Part shown: in pieces, positions 24,849 to 34,130 of the stretch
Layout: each line of letters begins with the position of its first letter
Position numbering within the stretch: position 1 is the stretch's first letter
DNA from: Arthrobacter sp. AZCC_0090
GTDB taxonomy: Bacteria; Actinomycetota; Actinomycetes; Actinomycetales; Micrococcaceae
Length of the DNA: 64,000 bases
Reading direction: 5' to 3'
Assembly: GCF_014207375.1 (NCBI RefSeq)
Contig: NZ_JACHEE010000006.1
Span: forward strand, 1 to 64,000
Position numbers and translations under genes: made by a program
Notes under the pieces: model-generated
What the model saw: only the letters and a program-made list of their open reading frames with translations
What the model was told of the DNA's origin: nothing
Databases searched by the model: none

Positions 24849-25351
24849 TGATCGAGGTCGAGATTGTTGGAGTGCGGATTGAACTGCCTTCAAACCAGCC
24901 TCTGGTTCTCCTGCGTGAGATGCACGGGGAACGCCATGTTCCCATCTGGATCGGCACGCCCGAGGCCAGCGCCATCGCCTTGGCCCAGCAGGGTGTAGTG
25001 CCGCCCCGGCCCATGACCCACGATCTCCTGATCGACGTCGTCGAGGCGCTCGGCCACACGATCATCAGTGTGAATATCGTGGCGGTTGAGGACAATATCT
25101 TCTACGGTCAACTCCAATTCGACGATGGCACAGTGGTCAGTTCCCGGGCGTCTGATGCGCTGGCGCTTGCCTTGCGGGCGAAATGCCGCATCTGGTGTGC
25201 CGATGCCGTGATGGATGAAGCAGGCGTCCGGATCACCGAACACGATGAAGGCGAAGATACCGAGCCCGGCCCCGAAGTCGACGAAGAACGCGAATTGCGC
25301 CGTTTCCGGGAGTTCCTGGATGACGTGGAACCTGAGGACTTCGAAGGCTGA
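24845..25351 (+). CDS. Bifunctional nuclease family protein (DUF151)
   Basis: 168 residues; the ATG overlaps the ftsR stop by 4 bp. The BFN domain covers about 1-130, with REMHGERHVPIWIGTPEASAIALA and RPMTHDLLIDVVEALG. The C-terminus is an acidic tail. Plant BFN proteins have nuclease activity; the bacterial role is unclear. Cotranscribed with ftsR, as in Rv1828-Rv1829. Confidence 0.9.
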   Translation: MMIEVEIVGVRIELPSNQPLVLLREMHGERHVPIWIGTPEASAIALAQQGVVPPRPMTHDLLIDVVEALGHTIISVNIVAVEDNIFYGQLQFDDGTVVSSRASDALALALRAKCRIWCADAVMDEAGVRITEHDEGEDTEPGPEVDEERELRRFREFLDDVEPEDFEG

Positions 25352-25360
25352 CGCCTGCTT

Positions 25361-25385
25361 AAGGTTAAAGTTGAGGGTGAAAGTT
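25361..25385. promoter_or_regulatory. Tandem direct repeat upstream of merR, candidate MerR/FtsR operator
   Basis: AAGGTTAAAGTT (25361-25372) is followed immediately by GAGGGTGAAAGTT (25373-25385). The internal TTGAGGGTGAAAG resembles TAGAGGGTTAAGG at 61646-61658 before ftsZ (10 of 13 identical). Binding is inferred. Confidence 0.4.
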
Positions 25386-25592
25386 TCGACACGACGTGAA
25401 ATTGGTCCGGACGTCTTTGACCTGAGGCCCCTGCGCGCCTAACGTCGAAGGTATCAAGTTCCCGTTGCATACAGGACCCGCGCAAGTCACACTGAAAGGT
25501 GCGGACGCGTTGAAATTACACGACTGCATTTCCCTTTCGTGTTGGCCGCCGTATGCAGCCTCCCCAAGGGAACTTCTGACAAGGAGGGTCAC

Positions 25593-26186
25593 GTGAGTCC
25601 CAAAGGCGAAGCAGGCGAGCTAAAGCAGGCCTCAGCAGGCATTGCTGTACCCGCAAGCGGTGCCCAGGGTCTGCTCTTCACCGAGGACCTTCCGGTCCTG
25701 GATGAAGATGCCGGCTACCGCGGTCCCACCGCGTGCAAGGCAGCAGGGATCACCTACCGCCAACTGGACTACTGGGCGCGTACCGGACTGGTCGAACCCG
25801 CTGTCCGTGGCGCAGCTGGCTCTGGGTCGCAGCGGCTCTACGGTTTCCGGGACATTCTGGTCCTCAAAGTCGTCAAGCGCCTCCTGGACACAGGGGTGTC
25901 CCTCCAGCAGATCCGCACTGCCGTTGAGCACTTGCGCGAGCGCGGAGTGGAAGACCTGGCCCAAATCACACTGATGAGCGACGGCGCGAGTGTCTATGAA
26001 TGCACTTCTGCGGACGAAGTCATTGATCTGGTCCAGGGAGGCCAGGGCGTATTCGGCATCGCAGTTGGCCGCGTCTGGCGTGAAGTCGAAGGCAGTCTCG
26101 CTGCCCTCCCGAGCGAGCATGCCGCAGAGCAGTCCTTTCCGGACGACGAACTGAGCAAACGCCGTTCCGCGCGCCGCACGGGCTAG
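25593..26186 (+). CDS. MerR-family regulator (Rv1830 type)
   Basis: 197 residues from the GTG at 25593 behind AAGGAGGGTCAC. An N-terminal low-complexity tail (about 45 residues) precedes the winged helix: GYRGPTACKAAGITYRQLDYWARTGLVEP and SQRLYGFRDILVLKVVKRLLDTGVSLQQIRTAVEHL. The order gcvH-garA-ftsR-bfn-merR matches Rv1826-Rv1830. The 240 bp before it carry the repeat at 25361, suggesting its own control. The target is unknown; a growth or division role is inferred from the neighbourhood. Confidence 0.87.
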   Translation: MSPKGEAGELKQASAGIAVPASGAQGLLFTEDLPVLDEDAGYRGPTACKAAGITYRQLDYWARTGLVEPAVRGAAGSGSQRLYGFRDILVLKVVKRLLDTGVSLQQIRTAVEHLRERGVEDLAQITLMSDGASVYECTSADEVIDLVQGGQGVFGIAVGRVWREVEGSLAALPSEHAAEQSFPDDELSKRRSARRTG

Positions 26187-26244
26187 ACGGACGCCGCACA
26201 GGCTGACCCGCCGTCGGGATCGCCCCAACGGCCATCTGAAGACC

Positions 26245-26280
26245 GATGAAGCCGCCTTCCAACCGGAAGGCGGCTTCATC
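26245..26280. terminator. Terminator between convergent merR and ParA-like genes
   Basis: A perfect 16-bp stem, 26245-26260 with 26265-26280, closes an AACC loop between the convergent ends of the two genes. Confidence 0.88.
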
Positions 26281-26328
26281 GCATTTCTCGTCAGTGACGC
26301 ACGTTTGCGGCGCAGGCGCCGGCCTTTG

Positions 26329-27147
26329 TCAGCGCTGGCGGCGTTCCCGCGTACCGTTCTGTGAGGACAGCATGTTCTCCAGGAGAGTGTCAAACAGCTT
26401 GGCCGTGTTCTTGGCGGAATCGCCGGGCCAGTGATGTACAGCGTGCGCGGCACCCTGGATTTGCTGCCAGTTCGCCTGCTCCGGAATATGTGGCGCGAGC
26501 AAGAGCTCGCCGAACATCGACTCCATCTCGGCGAGCCGGAAAGTGTGCTCGGACGAAGCGGGGCGGACCCGGTTGGCTACGATCCCGGCGGGCGCCAGTT
26601 GGGGAGCGAATTCCTGGCGGAATAGTTGTATTGCACGCATGGTGCGTTCCGTGCCGGCCACTGAGAAGAGCCCGGGTTCGGCAACAAGCACGACGCGGTC
26701 ACTCGCGCTCCAGGCCATGCGGGTGAGTCCGTTGAGCGATGGGGGACAATCCACAAGGACCAGCTCATATTTTTCGGCTGCGGCAAGGACTGAAGTGAGC
26801 CGGCGGAGATCGCGACGTCCGAGGTCTGGCCGATCGTAGATTCCGGTGTAGGCGGATCCGACGGCGACATCGAGGGCAGTCCCTCCGCCATGACGGCGTG
26901 CCTGTTCAACCCAGCCACTGCTGACCACGTTGTCCAAGAGCCTGGCCTTGCGGGGATTCTTCAGCATGCGGCCAATGTCGAGCTGTTCGCCGGCCTGGAC
27001 GCCGAGGGCGGTGGTGGCGTCGGCGTGGGGATCCAGGTCCACAACAAGGGTGGGGATGCCTGCTGCCAGTGCGGCCGAGGCCAACCCAGTGGTTACGGAT
27101 GTCTTTCCCACGCCGCCCTTAAGGCTGCTGATGCTGACTACTTGCAC
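26329..27147 (-). CDS. Orphan ParA/MinD-like ATPase
   Basis: 272 residues from a GTG at 27147 (a TTG at 27159 would add four). The start MQVVSISSLKGGVGKTSV holds the deviant Walker A; LVVDLDPHADATTALG and ELVLVDCPPSLNG follow. It is distinct from the scpAB-linked ParA at 6094 and has no parB or scp gene beside it. It lies divergent from pyc. Such orphan ParA ATPases position cellular cargo; the cargo here is unknown. Confidence 0.85.
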   Translation of the reverse strand: MQVVSISSLKGGVGKTSVTTGLASAALAAGIPTLVVDLDPHADATTALGVQAGEQLDIGRMLKNPRKARLLDNVVSSGWVEQARRHGGGTALDVAVGSAYTGIYDRPDLGRRDLRRLTSVLAAAEKYELVLVDCPPSLNGLTRMAWSASDRVVLVAEPGLFSVAGTERTMRAIQLFRQEFAPQLAPAGIVANRVRPASSEHTFRLAEMESMFGELLLAPHIPEQANWQQIQGAAHAVHHWPGDSAKNTAKLFDTLLENMLSSQNGTRERRQR

Positions 27148-27459
27148 TTGAAAACCCAAAACCTAACGCCGGTTGCCGTGTCGCGGTGCTTGTATTCCGG
27201 CTTACCGGAACCGGGGCTCTGCCGCCGCCCTTCAACATCATATGTTGAGTGGCCACTGTTTCCTGCCTTATCAGCCCTGAACAGCTTGGATGGCTTGTTA
27301 CTTCTCTGGTCTTTAGCACGCGAATCGGTATCGTGCGCGAAGGTACACTGCTCGTGACGAATCCCGATGTGACTGTCACCACAAAGATTTGTGTTTGGGT
27401 ATGGAGGTCTTACACACTGTGACCACCGACCGTTACACCCGCAATGATGCAGGAGAAGC
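27148..27459. other. 312-bp divergent promoter region of the ParA-like gene and pyc
   Basis: No gene is seen. It contains the palindrome CAACAT-CAT-ATGTTG at 27233-27247 and GTGACTGTCAC at 27369-27379, either of which could be a regulator site. The pyc ribosome site GCAGGAGAAGC lies at its right end. Confidence 0.5.
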
Positions 27460-30400
27460 ATGTTTTCCAAGATTCTGGTGGCTAATCGCGGCGAAATCGC
27501 GATCAGGGCCTTCCGCGCTGGCTACGAACTCGGCGCCAAGACCGTAGCGGTCTTCCCGTATGAGGATCGCAACTCGATCCACCGGCAGAAGGCTGATGAG
27601 GCCTATCTGATTGGGCAGGAGGGCCATCCGGTCCGTGCCTACCTTGACGTGGCCGAAATCGTCCGTGTCGCCAAAGAGGCCGGGGCTGACGCGATCTACC
27701 CGGGCTACGGATTCCTGTCCGAGAACCCTGATCTCGCACGGGCAGCCAAGGATGCAGGCATCACCTTTGTCGGCCCGCCGGCGGAAGTGCTCGAGCTGGC
27801 CGGCAACAAGGTCGCCGCCCTCGAGGCCGCCCGCAAGGCCGGCGTGCCGGTGTTGAAGTCCAGCGCGCCTTCCCGCGACATCGCCGAGCTCATCGCCGCA
27901 GCCGACCAGATTGGCTTCCCGATCTTCGCCAAGGCTGTCGCCGGCGGTGGTGGCCGCGGCATGCGGCGGGTTGAGACCCGCGAGGACCTCCCTGAAGCCC
28001 TCCAGTCGGCCATGCGCGAAGCCGACGCCGCCTTCGGCGATCCCACCATGTTTTTGGAACAAGCCGTGCTGCGTCCGCGTCACATAGAGGTCCAGATCCT
28101 GGCCGATGGCGAGGGCAATGTCATGCACCTCTTCGAGCGCGACTGCTCCTTGCAGCGCCGCCACCAGAAGGTCGTGGAAATCGCTCCGGCTCCCAACCTG
28201 GACGAGTCCATTCGCCAGGCCCTGTACCGGGATGCCGTGGCCTTCGCCAAGGCACTGAACTACGTCAACGCAGGAACGGTCGAATTCCTCGTGGACACCG
28301 AGGGCGAACGCGCCGGCCAGCACGTCTTCATCGAGATGAACCCGCGCATCCAGGTGGAGCACACGGTCACCGAGGAAATCACCGACGTCGACCTCGTTCA
28401 GGCACAGATGCGCATCGCATCCGGTGAGACCCTTGCAGACCTCGGCCTGAGCCAGGAGTCGGTATCCATCAAGGGTGCCGCCCTGCAGTGCCGCATCACC
28501 ACGGAAGATCCCGCCAACGGCTTCCGCCCCGACGTCGGAAAGATCACCGGCTACCGTTCCGCAGGCGGCGCGGGTGTGCGTCTCGACGGCGGTACGGTCT
28601 ACTCGGGCGCCGAGATCAGTCCGCACTTCGACTCCATGCTGGTCAAGCTCACCTGCCGCGGCCGCGACTATCCGGCCGCCGTGGCCCGTGCTCGGCGCGG
28701 CCTCGCCGAGTTCCGGATCCGTGGCGTATCCACCAACATCCCTTTCCTCCAGGCAGTTCTAGCCGATCCGGACTTCATTGCTGGAAACGTTGCCACCGAC
28801 TTCATCGACAAGCGCCCCGAGCTGCTGAAGTCCCACGTCTCCGCGGACCGCGGAACCAAGCTGCTGACGTGGCTCGCCGACGTCACGGTCAACAAGCCCA
28901 ACGGGGAGCTCAAGGTCCACACGGACCCGGCCGCCAAGCTCCCTTCGGTTGCAGGGGTCGTCGCACCTGCCGGATCCCGCCAGAGGCTTCAGGAATTGGG
29001 TCCGGAAGGATTCGCCAAGGCCCTGCGCGAGCAGACCGCCGTTGCGGTCACGGACACCACATTCCGTGACGCACACCAGTCGCTCCTTGCCACGCGCGTC
29101 CGTACCCGCGATCTCGTCGCAGCCGGCCCTGCAGTGTCCGCCCTGCTGCCCGAACTGCTGTCGGTCGAGGCCTGGGGCGGTGCCACCTACGACGTCGCGC
29201 TGCGCTTCCTCGGCGAAGATCCTTGGGACCGGCTCGCCGCTTTGCGCAAGGCCCTGCCCAACGTCTGTATCCAGATGCTGCTTCGTGGCCGCAACACCGT
29301 TGGTTACACGCCGTACCCGGAAGAAGTCACCGAGGCATTCGTCAACGAGGCCGCAGCAACGGGCATCGATATCTTCCGCATCTTCGACGCCCTCAACGAC
29401 GTCAACCAGATGGCTCCGGCCATCCGTGCGGTACGTGCCACCGGCACCGCCGTAGCCGAAGTCGCGCTCTGCTACACCGGTGACCTCCTCGACCCGAACG
29501 AGAAGCTGTACACGCTCGACTACTATCTGGACCTTGCCCAGAAGATCGTCGACGCCGGTGCACACATCCTGGCCATCAAGGACATGGCCGGGCTGCTTCG
29601 CCCTGCGGCGGCTGCCAAGCTCGTCAGCGCCCTGCGAGAGCGTTTCGACCTCCCGGTCCACTTGCACACCCACGACACCGCAGGCGGCCAGCTGGCCACC
29701 CTGCTGGCAGCCGTGGACGCCGGCGTGGACGCCGTCGACGTCGCGTCTGCGTCCCTGGCCGGCACGACGAGCCAGCCCTCGGCGTCGGCCCTTGTAGCCG
29801 CCCTGGCACACACCCCGCGGGATACTGGCCTCAGCCTTGCGAGCGTCAGCGCGCTGGAGCCCTACTGGGAAGCTGTCCGGCGCGTCTACGCACCGTTCGA
29901 ATCCGGGCTTCCGGGTCCCACGGGCCGGGTTTACCAGCACGAGATCCCGGGTGGGCAGCTGTCCAACCTGCGCCAGCAGGCCATGGCGTTGGGGCTTGGC
30001 GAGCGTTTTGAAGCCATCGAGGACATGTACACCGCAGCGGACCGCATTCTGGGCCGCCTGGTGAAGGTGACGCCGTCTTCCAAGGTGGTGGGCGACCTCG
30101 CGCTGCACCTGGTGGGAATCAATGCGGATCCGGCGGACTTCAACGAGAACCCGCAGAACTACGACATCCCGGATTCCGTCATCGGATTCCTGTCCGGTGA
30201 ACTGGGAGATCCTCCCGGAGGATGGCCGGAGCCGTTCCGCACCAAGGCACTCCAGGGCCGCAGCATCAAGGTCCGCGACGTCGAACTGAGCGCCGAAGAC
30301 AGTGCGGCCCTCAAGGGCGATTCCAAGACCCGCCAAAGGACCCTGAACCGGCTGCTCTTCGACGGTCCCACGAAGGACTACCTCAAGAGCGTCGACACCT

Positions 30401-30855
30401 ACGGCAACCTGTCAGTCCTAGACACCCGCGACTACCTTTATGGTCTTCAGCTCGGCGCTGAACACGTCATGGAGCTCGAAAAGGGCGTCCGCCTGATCGC
30501 TTCCTTGGAAGCAGTCTCGGAGCCGGACGAAAAGGGCATGCGCACCGTCATGTGCAAGCTCAACGGCCAGTCCCGCCCCGTGGTGGTTCGCGACAAGTCA
30601 GTGGTGAGCAACGTGAAGGCTGCGGAGAAGGCAGATGCTTCCCAGCCAGGCCAGGTCGCAGCGCCGTTCGCCGGTGCCGTGACCCTGACCGTCAAAGCGG
30701 GCGACGCCGTGAAGGCGGGCGACACCATCGCCACCATCGAGGCGATGAAGATGGAAGCGTCCATCACGACGCCGGTTGCCGGCACCGTCTCGCGCATCGC
30801 CATCAACAAGGTGGAGCAGGTTCAGGGCGGCGATTTGTTGATCGTCGTCGAATAA
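27460..30855 (+). CDS. pyc: Pyruvate carboxylase
   Basis: 1131 residues, the usual length of the single-chain enzyme. The biotin-carboxylase domain (1 to about 460) begins MFSKILVANRGEIAIR and carries the ATP-grasp loop GGGGRGMRRV and EMNPRIQVEHTVTEE. The carboxyltransferase domain (about 530-800) has TDTTFRDAHQSLLATRVRT, FDALNDVNQM and HTHDTAGGQ. The C-terminal biotinyl domain carries the biotin lysine K1097 in EAMKMEASI. It carboxylates pyruvate to oxaloacetate, the main anaplerotic step when growing on sugars or lactate. Stands alone as one transcription unit with terminator downstream. Confidence 0.97.
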   Translation: MFSKILVANRGEIAIRAFRAGYELGAKTVAVFPYEDRNSIHRQKADEAYLIGQEGHPVRAYLDVAEIVRVAKEAGADAIYPGYGFLSENPDLARAAKDAGITFVGPPAEVLELAGNKVAALEAARKAGVPVLKSSAPSRDIAELIAAADQIGFPIFAKAVAGGGGRGMRRVETREDLPEALQSAMREADAAFGDPTMFLEQAVLRPRHIEVQILADGEGNVMHLFERDCSLQRRHQKVVEIAPAPNLDESIRQALYRDAVAFAKALNYVNAGTVEFLVDTEGERAGQHVFIEMNPRIQVEHTVTEEITDVDLVQAQMRIASGETLADLGLSQESVSIKGAALQCRITTEDPANGFRPDVGKITGYRSAGGAGVRLDGGTVYSGAEISPHFDSMLVKLTCRGRDYPAAVARARRGLAEFRIRGVSTNIPFLQAVLADPDFIAGNVATDFIDKRPELLKSHVSADRGTKLLTWLADVTVNKPNGELKVHTDPAAKLPSVAGVVAPAGSRQRLQELGPEGFAKALREQTAVAVTDTTFRDAHQSLLATRVRTRDLVAAGPAVSALLPELLSVEAWGGATYDVALRFLGEDPWDRLAALRKALPNVCIQMLLRGRNTVGYTPYPEEVTEAFVNEAAATGIDIFRIFDALNDVNQMAPAIRAVRATGTAVAEVALCYTGDLLDPNEKLYTLDYYLDLAQKIVDAGAHILAIKDMAGLLRPAAAAKLVSALRERFDLPVHLHTHDTAGGQLATLLAAVDAGVDAVDVASASLAGTTSQPSASALVAALAHTPRDTGLSLASVSALEPYWEAVRRVYAPFESGLPGPTGRVYQHEIPGGQLSNLRQQAMALGLGERFEAIEDMYTAADRILGRLVKVTPSSKVVGDLALHLVGINADPADFNENPQNYDIPDSVIGFLSGELGDPPGGWPEPFRTKALQGRSIKVRDVELSAEDSAALKGDSKTRQRTLNRLLFDGPTKDYLKSVDTYGNLSVLDTRDYLYGLQLGAEHVMELEKGVRLIASLEAVSEPDEKGMRTVMCKLNGQSRPVVVRDKSVVSNVKAAEKADASQPGQVAAPFAGAVTLTVKAGDAVKAGDTIATIEAMKMEASITTPVAGTVSRIAINKVEQVQGGDLLIVVE

Positions 30856-30885
30856 CCCGCACGCTGCTCCGTTGAGGGCATGAAG

Positions 30886-30918
30886 GAAGGTCCCGGGCTC
30901 AATGAGCCCGGGACCTTC
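30886..30918. terminator. Terminator between convergent pyc and acyl-CoA ligase genes
   Basis: A 15-bp perfect stem (30886-30900 with 30904-30918) with an AAT loop, followed by GCTTTATTCT, serves the pyc end. Confidence 0.88.
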
Positions 30919-30954
30919 GCTTTATTCTGTTTTCGGCTGCGTCACGAAGCCGCG

Positions 30955-32766
30955 TCAGGACGCCTTGGGCGCCGAATACATTTCCTCGATCACGGCGTCG
31001 AAGTCTTTCATGACCTGGGCGCGCTTGACCTTCAAAGAGGGTGTGAGGTGGCCGGATGCCTCGGTAAAGTCGGACGGCACAATCCTGAACGACTTGATCG
31101 CCTCCGCATGGGAGACGGATTGGTTCGCGTGGCTGATCAGTTCCTGGACGGCCGCCCGGACCATGGTGTTGTCCGCGGCGTCCGCCGGAGTGGTGGATGT
31201 TGGAAGGCCATGCCGTTCCAACCAGCCGGGGAGTGCTTCCTCGTCGAGGGTGACCAGCGCGCCGATGAAGGGCCGGTTGTCGCCGATCACCAAGACCTGG
31301 GACACCAGCGCGTCCGCCCGGATTTGGTCCTCGAGGAGGGCCGGCACCACGTTCTTGCCGCTGGCCGTGACGATGATTTCCTTCTTGCGCCCGGTGATCT
31401 TCAGGAAACCCTGTTCATCCAGTTCACCGATATCACCTGTACGGAACCAACCGTCCACGAAGGTGTCTGCGGCGAGGTCATCCCGCTTGTAATAGCCCTT
31501 CATGACGCAGACGCCCTTGGCGAGGATTTCGCCGTCGTCGGCGATCTTGACGGCATTGCCCGGGAGCGGTGCCCCTACCGTGCCGATCTTGATCAGGGAC
31601 GGGGTGTTTACTGAAATGGGTGCCGTGGTCTCGGTCAAGCCGTACCCTTCCAGGATCTGCAAGCCGATACCGTGGAAGAAATGGCCCAGCCGTTCGCCGA
31701 GGGGGCCGCCGCCGGAGACGGCGTGGCTCACGTGGCCACCCATGGCTGCGCGGAGCTTCCCGTACACCAAACGGTCGAATACGCCGTGCTTGAGCCTCAG
31801 CACCAGCCCGACGGAGCCCGACTGCTGCGCCTTGGAGTAGGCGATCGCCGTGTCCACGGCTTTGTGGAAAATGGCGCCCTTGCCACCGTCCTCTGCCTTG
31901 GTGAGCGCCGAGTTGAAGACCTTCTCGAAGACGCGGGGAACGGCGAGTATGAATGACGGCTGGAAACTTTGCAGGTCACCGAGAAGATTCTTGATATCAG
32001 GAGTGTGGGCCACTTGGGAGCCGGCTGCCACGGCCAGGACCGAGATAAAGCGGGCAAAGACGTGGGCCAACGGGAGGAACATGATGGTCTTGGCATCCTC
32101 GTTGACGACGTCACCGAGGGAAGCCAGGGCGTTCTCCGAAAGTTCCACGAAGTTGCCGTGGGTGAGTTCGCAACCCTTGGGACGGCCCGTGGTGCCGGAG
32201 GTGTAGATGATAGTGGCGACGTCGGCAAGCACGGCACTGCTGCGGCGGGACTCAAGTTCCTCGTCGCTGACGCCGCTACCCGCGCTGCGGAGGACATCAA
32301 GGCCGCCGCCTTCGAGCTGCCAGACGTGGGCGACTGAGCTGAGGCCTTCAGCCGTGACTGCTTGGCGGATAATGTCCTCGTGGTGTGCAGACTCGGCGAA
32401 TGCCGCAACTGCGCCCGAGTCACCCAGGTTCCAGGCCACCTGCGACGGCGATGACGTTTCGTAGATCGGCACCGAGATGCCTCCCGCAAACCAGATGGCG
32501 AAGTCCACGAGGGACCATTCGTACCGTGTCCTGGACATGATGCCCACGCGGTCGCCTAGGCCGACACCGCTGGCGATCAAGCCTTTTGCCAGCGCCGAGA
32601 CGTCTTTGAGGAACTCCGTTGCCCGGATGTGCTGCCATTGGCCAGCGCCGTTGAGCTTGGCAAACAGTGCGGGGTCGGATGGTTTGGCAGCCTGGCGAAC
32701 CGCGAGGTCCGTGATGTTGGTTTCGGGGGCAACATTCACCAGGGGCGGAACACTGAATTCACGCAC
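30955..32766 (-). CDS. Long-chain fatty acid-CoA ligase (FadD15-like)
   Basis: 603 residues from the GTG at 32766 behind AAAGGAGCTATC; the frame extends to 32955 but that part lacks a ribosome site. The AMP-binding domain shows TIIYTSGTTGRPKGCELTHGN (P-loop), GYGLTETTAPIS and GWFRTGDIGELDEQGFLKITGRKKEIIVTASGKNV. It activates fatty acids to acyl-CoA by an acyl-AMP intermediate at the membrane. Synteny with Rv2187 (fadD15) fits. An inverted repeat in the divergent promoter (32855-32874) is a probable operator. Confidence 0.93.
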   Translation of the reverse strand: MREFSVPPLVNVAPETNITDLAVRQAAKPSDPALFAKLNGAGQWQHIRATEFLKDVSALAKGLIASGVGLGDRVGIMSRTRYEWSLVDFAIWFAGGISVPIYETSSPSQVAWNLGDSGAVAAFAESAHHEDIIRQAVTAEGLSSVAHVWQLEGGGLDVLRSAGSGVSDEELESRRSSAVLADVATIIYTSGTTGRPKGCELTHGNFVELSENALASLGDVVNEDAKTIMFLPLAHVFARFISVLAVAAGSQVAHTPDIKNLLGDLQSFQPSFILAVPRVFEKVFNSALTKAEDGGKGAIFHKAVDTAIAYSKAQQSGSVGLVLRLKHGVFDRLVYGKLRAAMGGHVSHAVSGGGPLGERLGHFFHGIGLQILEGYGLTETTAPISVNTPSLIKIGTVGAPLPGNAVKIADDGEILAKGVCVMKGYYKRDDLAADTFVDGWFRTGDIGELDEQGFLKITGRKKEIIVTASGKNVVPALLEDQIRADALVSQVLVIGDNRPFIGALVTLDEEALPGWLERHGLPTSTTPADAADNTMVRAAVQELISHANQSVSHAEAIKSFRIVPSDFTEASGHLTPSLKVKRAQVMKDFDAVIEEMYSAPKAS

Positions 32767-32854
32767 GATAGCTCCTTTGATATCAACAGACCATTGCGGG
32801 GCTGCTCTAACTCTATACGGCCCAGTAATGGGTGTGTCGCAATTCACCAATTTC

Positions 32855-32874
32855 AAGTTACTGATGAGTAACTT
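32855..32874. promoter_or_regulatory. Palindromic operator in front of the acyl-CoA ligase gene
   Basis: AAGTTACTGATGAGTAACTT has perfect 8-bp arms around GATG. It resembles the TTACT-N4-AGTAA elements seen before lipid genes of actinobacteria and would suit a TetR-type fatty-acid regulator. It lies 89 bp upstream of the ligase start and 100 bp upstream of the glucokinase gene. Confidence 0.6.
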
Positions 32875-32973
32875 TACTTGACGCGTGCCAATCATCCAAC
32901 GCGGCCGGGCATGGCGCCTGTTCATGCGGGTGCCATGTCCGTACATATGCGGCACTCGGAATAGGATGGCGGC

Positions 32974-34089
32974 ATGCCTCTGAATTCATCCAACGACCAG
33001 ACCGCGGCACGTGTTCGGAAGACTTCCTGGTCCGGTTCGACCGCAACGGCCCGGCACCCCGGCTCCACAGGCGGCGGCGCGCGATGGGAGTCGGTTCCCT
33101 GGGCTGCCCGCCGCTCCCATCTTGGTCGTAGGGGACTGGCTATCGGGATCGACATTGGCGGCACGAAGGTTGCTGCGGGCGTTGTGGATCCCTCGGGCAA
33201 CGTGGTCGAGGAAGCGCGGCGCTCAACTCCTGGCAATGACGCCAGGGCCGTGGAGCAGGTAATCGTCGAGCTTGTCCAGGAGCTGGGCAGAAGCCATCGC
33301 ATTGCCTCTGTGGGGATCGGTGCGGCTGGCTGGATGGATCTCGACGGCGGCACGGTGCTCTTCAGCCCGCATCTCGCCTGGCGCAACGAACCACTGCGTG
33401 AAAACCTGCAGAGCTTGCTGAGGCGCCCGGTACTGGTCACCAACGACGCCGACGCTGCCGCTTGGGCTGAATGGCGCTTCGGCGCAGGGCAAGGGGAAAG
33501 CAGACTCGTCTGCATCACGCTCGGCACCGGTATCGGTGGTGCCATGGTCATGGACAGCCGCGTGGAACGTGGGAGGTTCGGGGTAGCGGGGGAGTTTGGC
33601 CACCAGATCGTCGTGCCCGGCGGGCATCGCTGCGAATGCGGAAACCGAGGCTGCTGGGAGCAATATGCGTCCGGGAACGCGCTCGGCAGGGAAGCCCGGG
33701 AGCTCGCCCTCCGGAATTCCCCGGTTGCCTACGAATTGCTGAAAGCCGCCGGAGGAACCGCGGAAAACATTACAGGCGTCACCGTGACCGAGCGGGCAAA
33801 AGCCGGAGACTCGGCCTCGAGGGAGCTCCTGGAAGAGGTGGGGCACTGGCTCGGACTCGGCCTCGCGAACCTCGCGGCCGCTCTGGATCCGGGGACGTTT
33901 GTTATCGGAGGCGGACTGTGCGACGCCGGAGAGCTATTGGTCGGCCCCGCCCGGACCGCGTTCACCCGGAACCTCACGGGCCGCGGTTTCCGCCCTGCAG
34001 CCGCCATCAAGCTTGCCGCACTGGGACCACGGGCAGGGATGATCGGCGCCGCCGATCTGTCCCGGGTCAGCGGCAGGGCGCACGGCTAG
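32974..34089 (+). CDS. ROK family glucokinase
   Basis: 371 residues from the ATG at 32974. The ATP-binding motif GIDIGGTKVAAGVV lies near residue 57, then VTNDADAAAWAEWRFGAG and the ROK zinc motif GHRCECGNRGCWEQYASG. The 55-residue N-terminal extension is unusual; a shorter start nearer the motif is possible but none with a better ribosome site is seen. It phosphorylates glucose at the 6-hydroxyl. Divergent from the acyl-CoA ligase gene. Confidence 0.88.
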   Translation: MPLNSSNDQTAARVRKTSWSGSTATARHPGSTGGGARWESVPWAARRSHLGRRGLAIGIDIGGTKVAAGVVDPSGNVVEEARRSTPGNDARAVEQVIVELVQELGRSHRIASVGIGAAGWMDLDGGTVLFSPHLAWRNEPLRENLQSLLRRPVLVTNDADAAAWAEWRFGAGQGESRLVCITLGTGIGGAMVMDSRVERGRFGVAGEFGHQIVVPGGHRCECGNRGCWEQYASGNALGREARELALRNSPVAYELLKAAGGTAENITGVTVTERAKAGDSASRELLEEVGHWLGLGLANLAAALDPGTFVIGGGLCDAGELLVGPARTAFTRNLTGRGFRPAAAIKLAALGPRAGMIGAADLSRVSGRAHG

Positions 34090-34130
34090 CACAAGCTCCG
34101 CCGCGCGGTAATCAGCGGTGCGGCACCCCC

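Noticed and set aside
28759-30336. 525-codon minus-strand frame inside pyc
   Set aside because: Antisense shadow of pyruvate carboxylase; no domain and no ribosome site.
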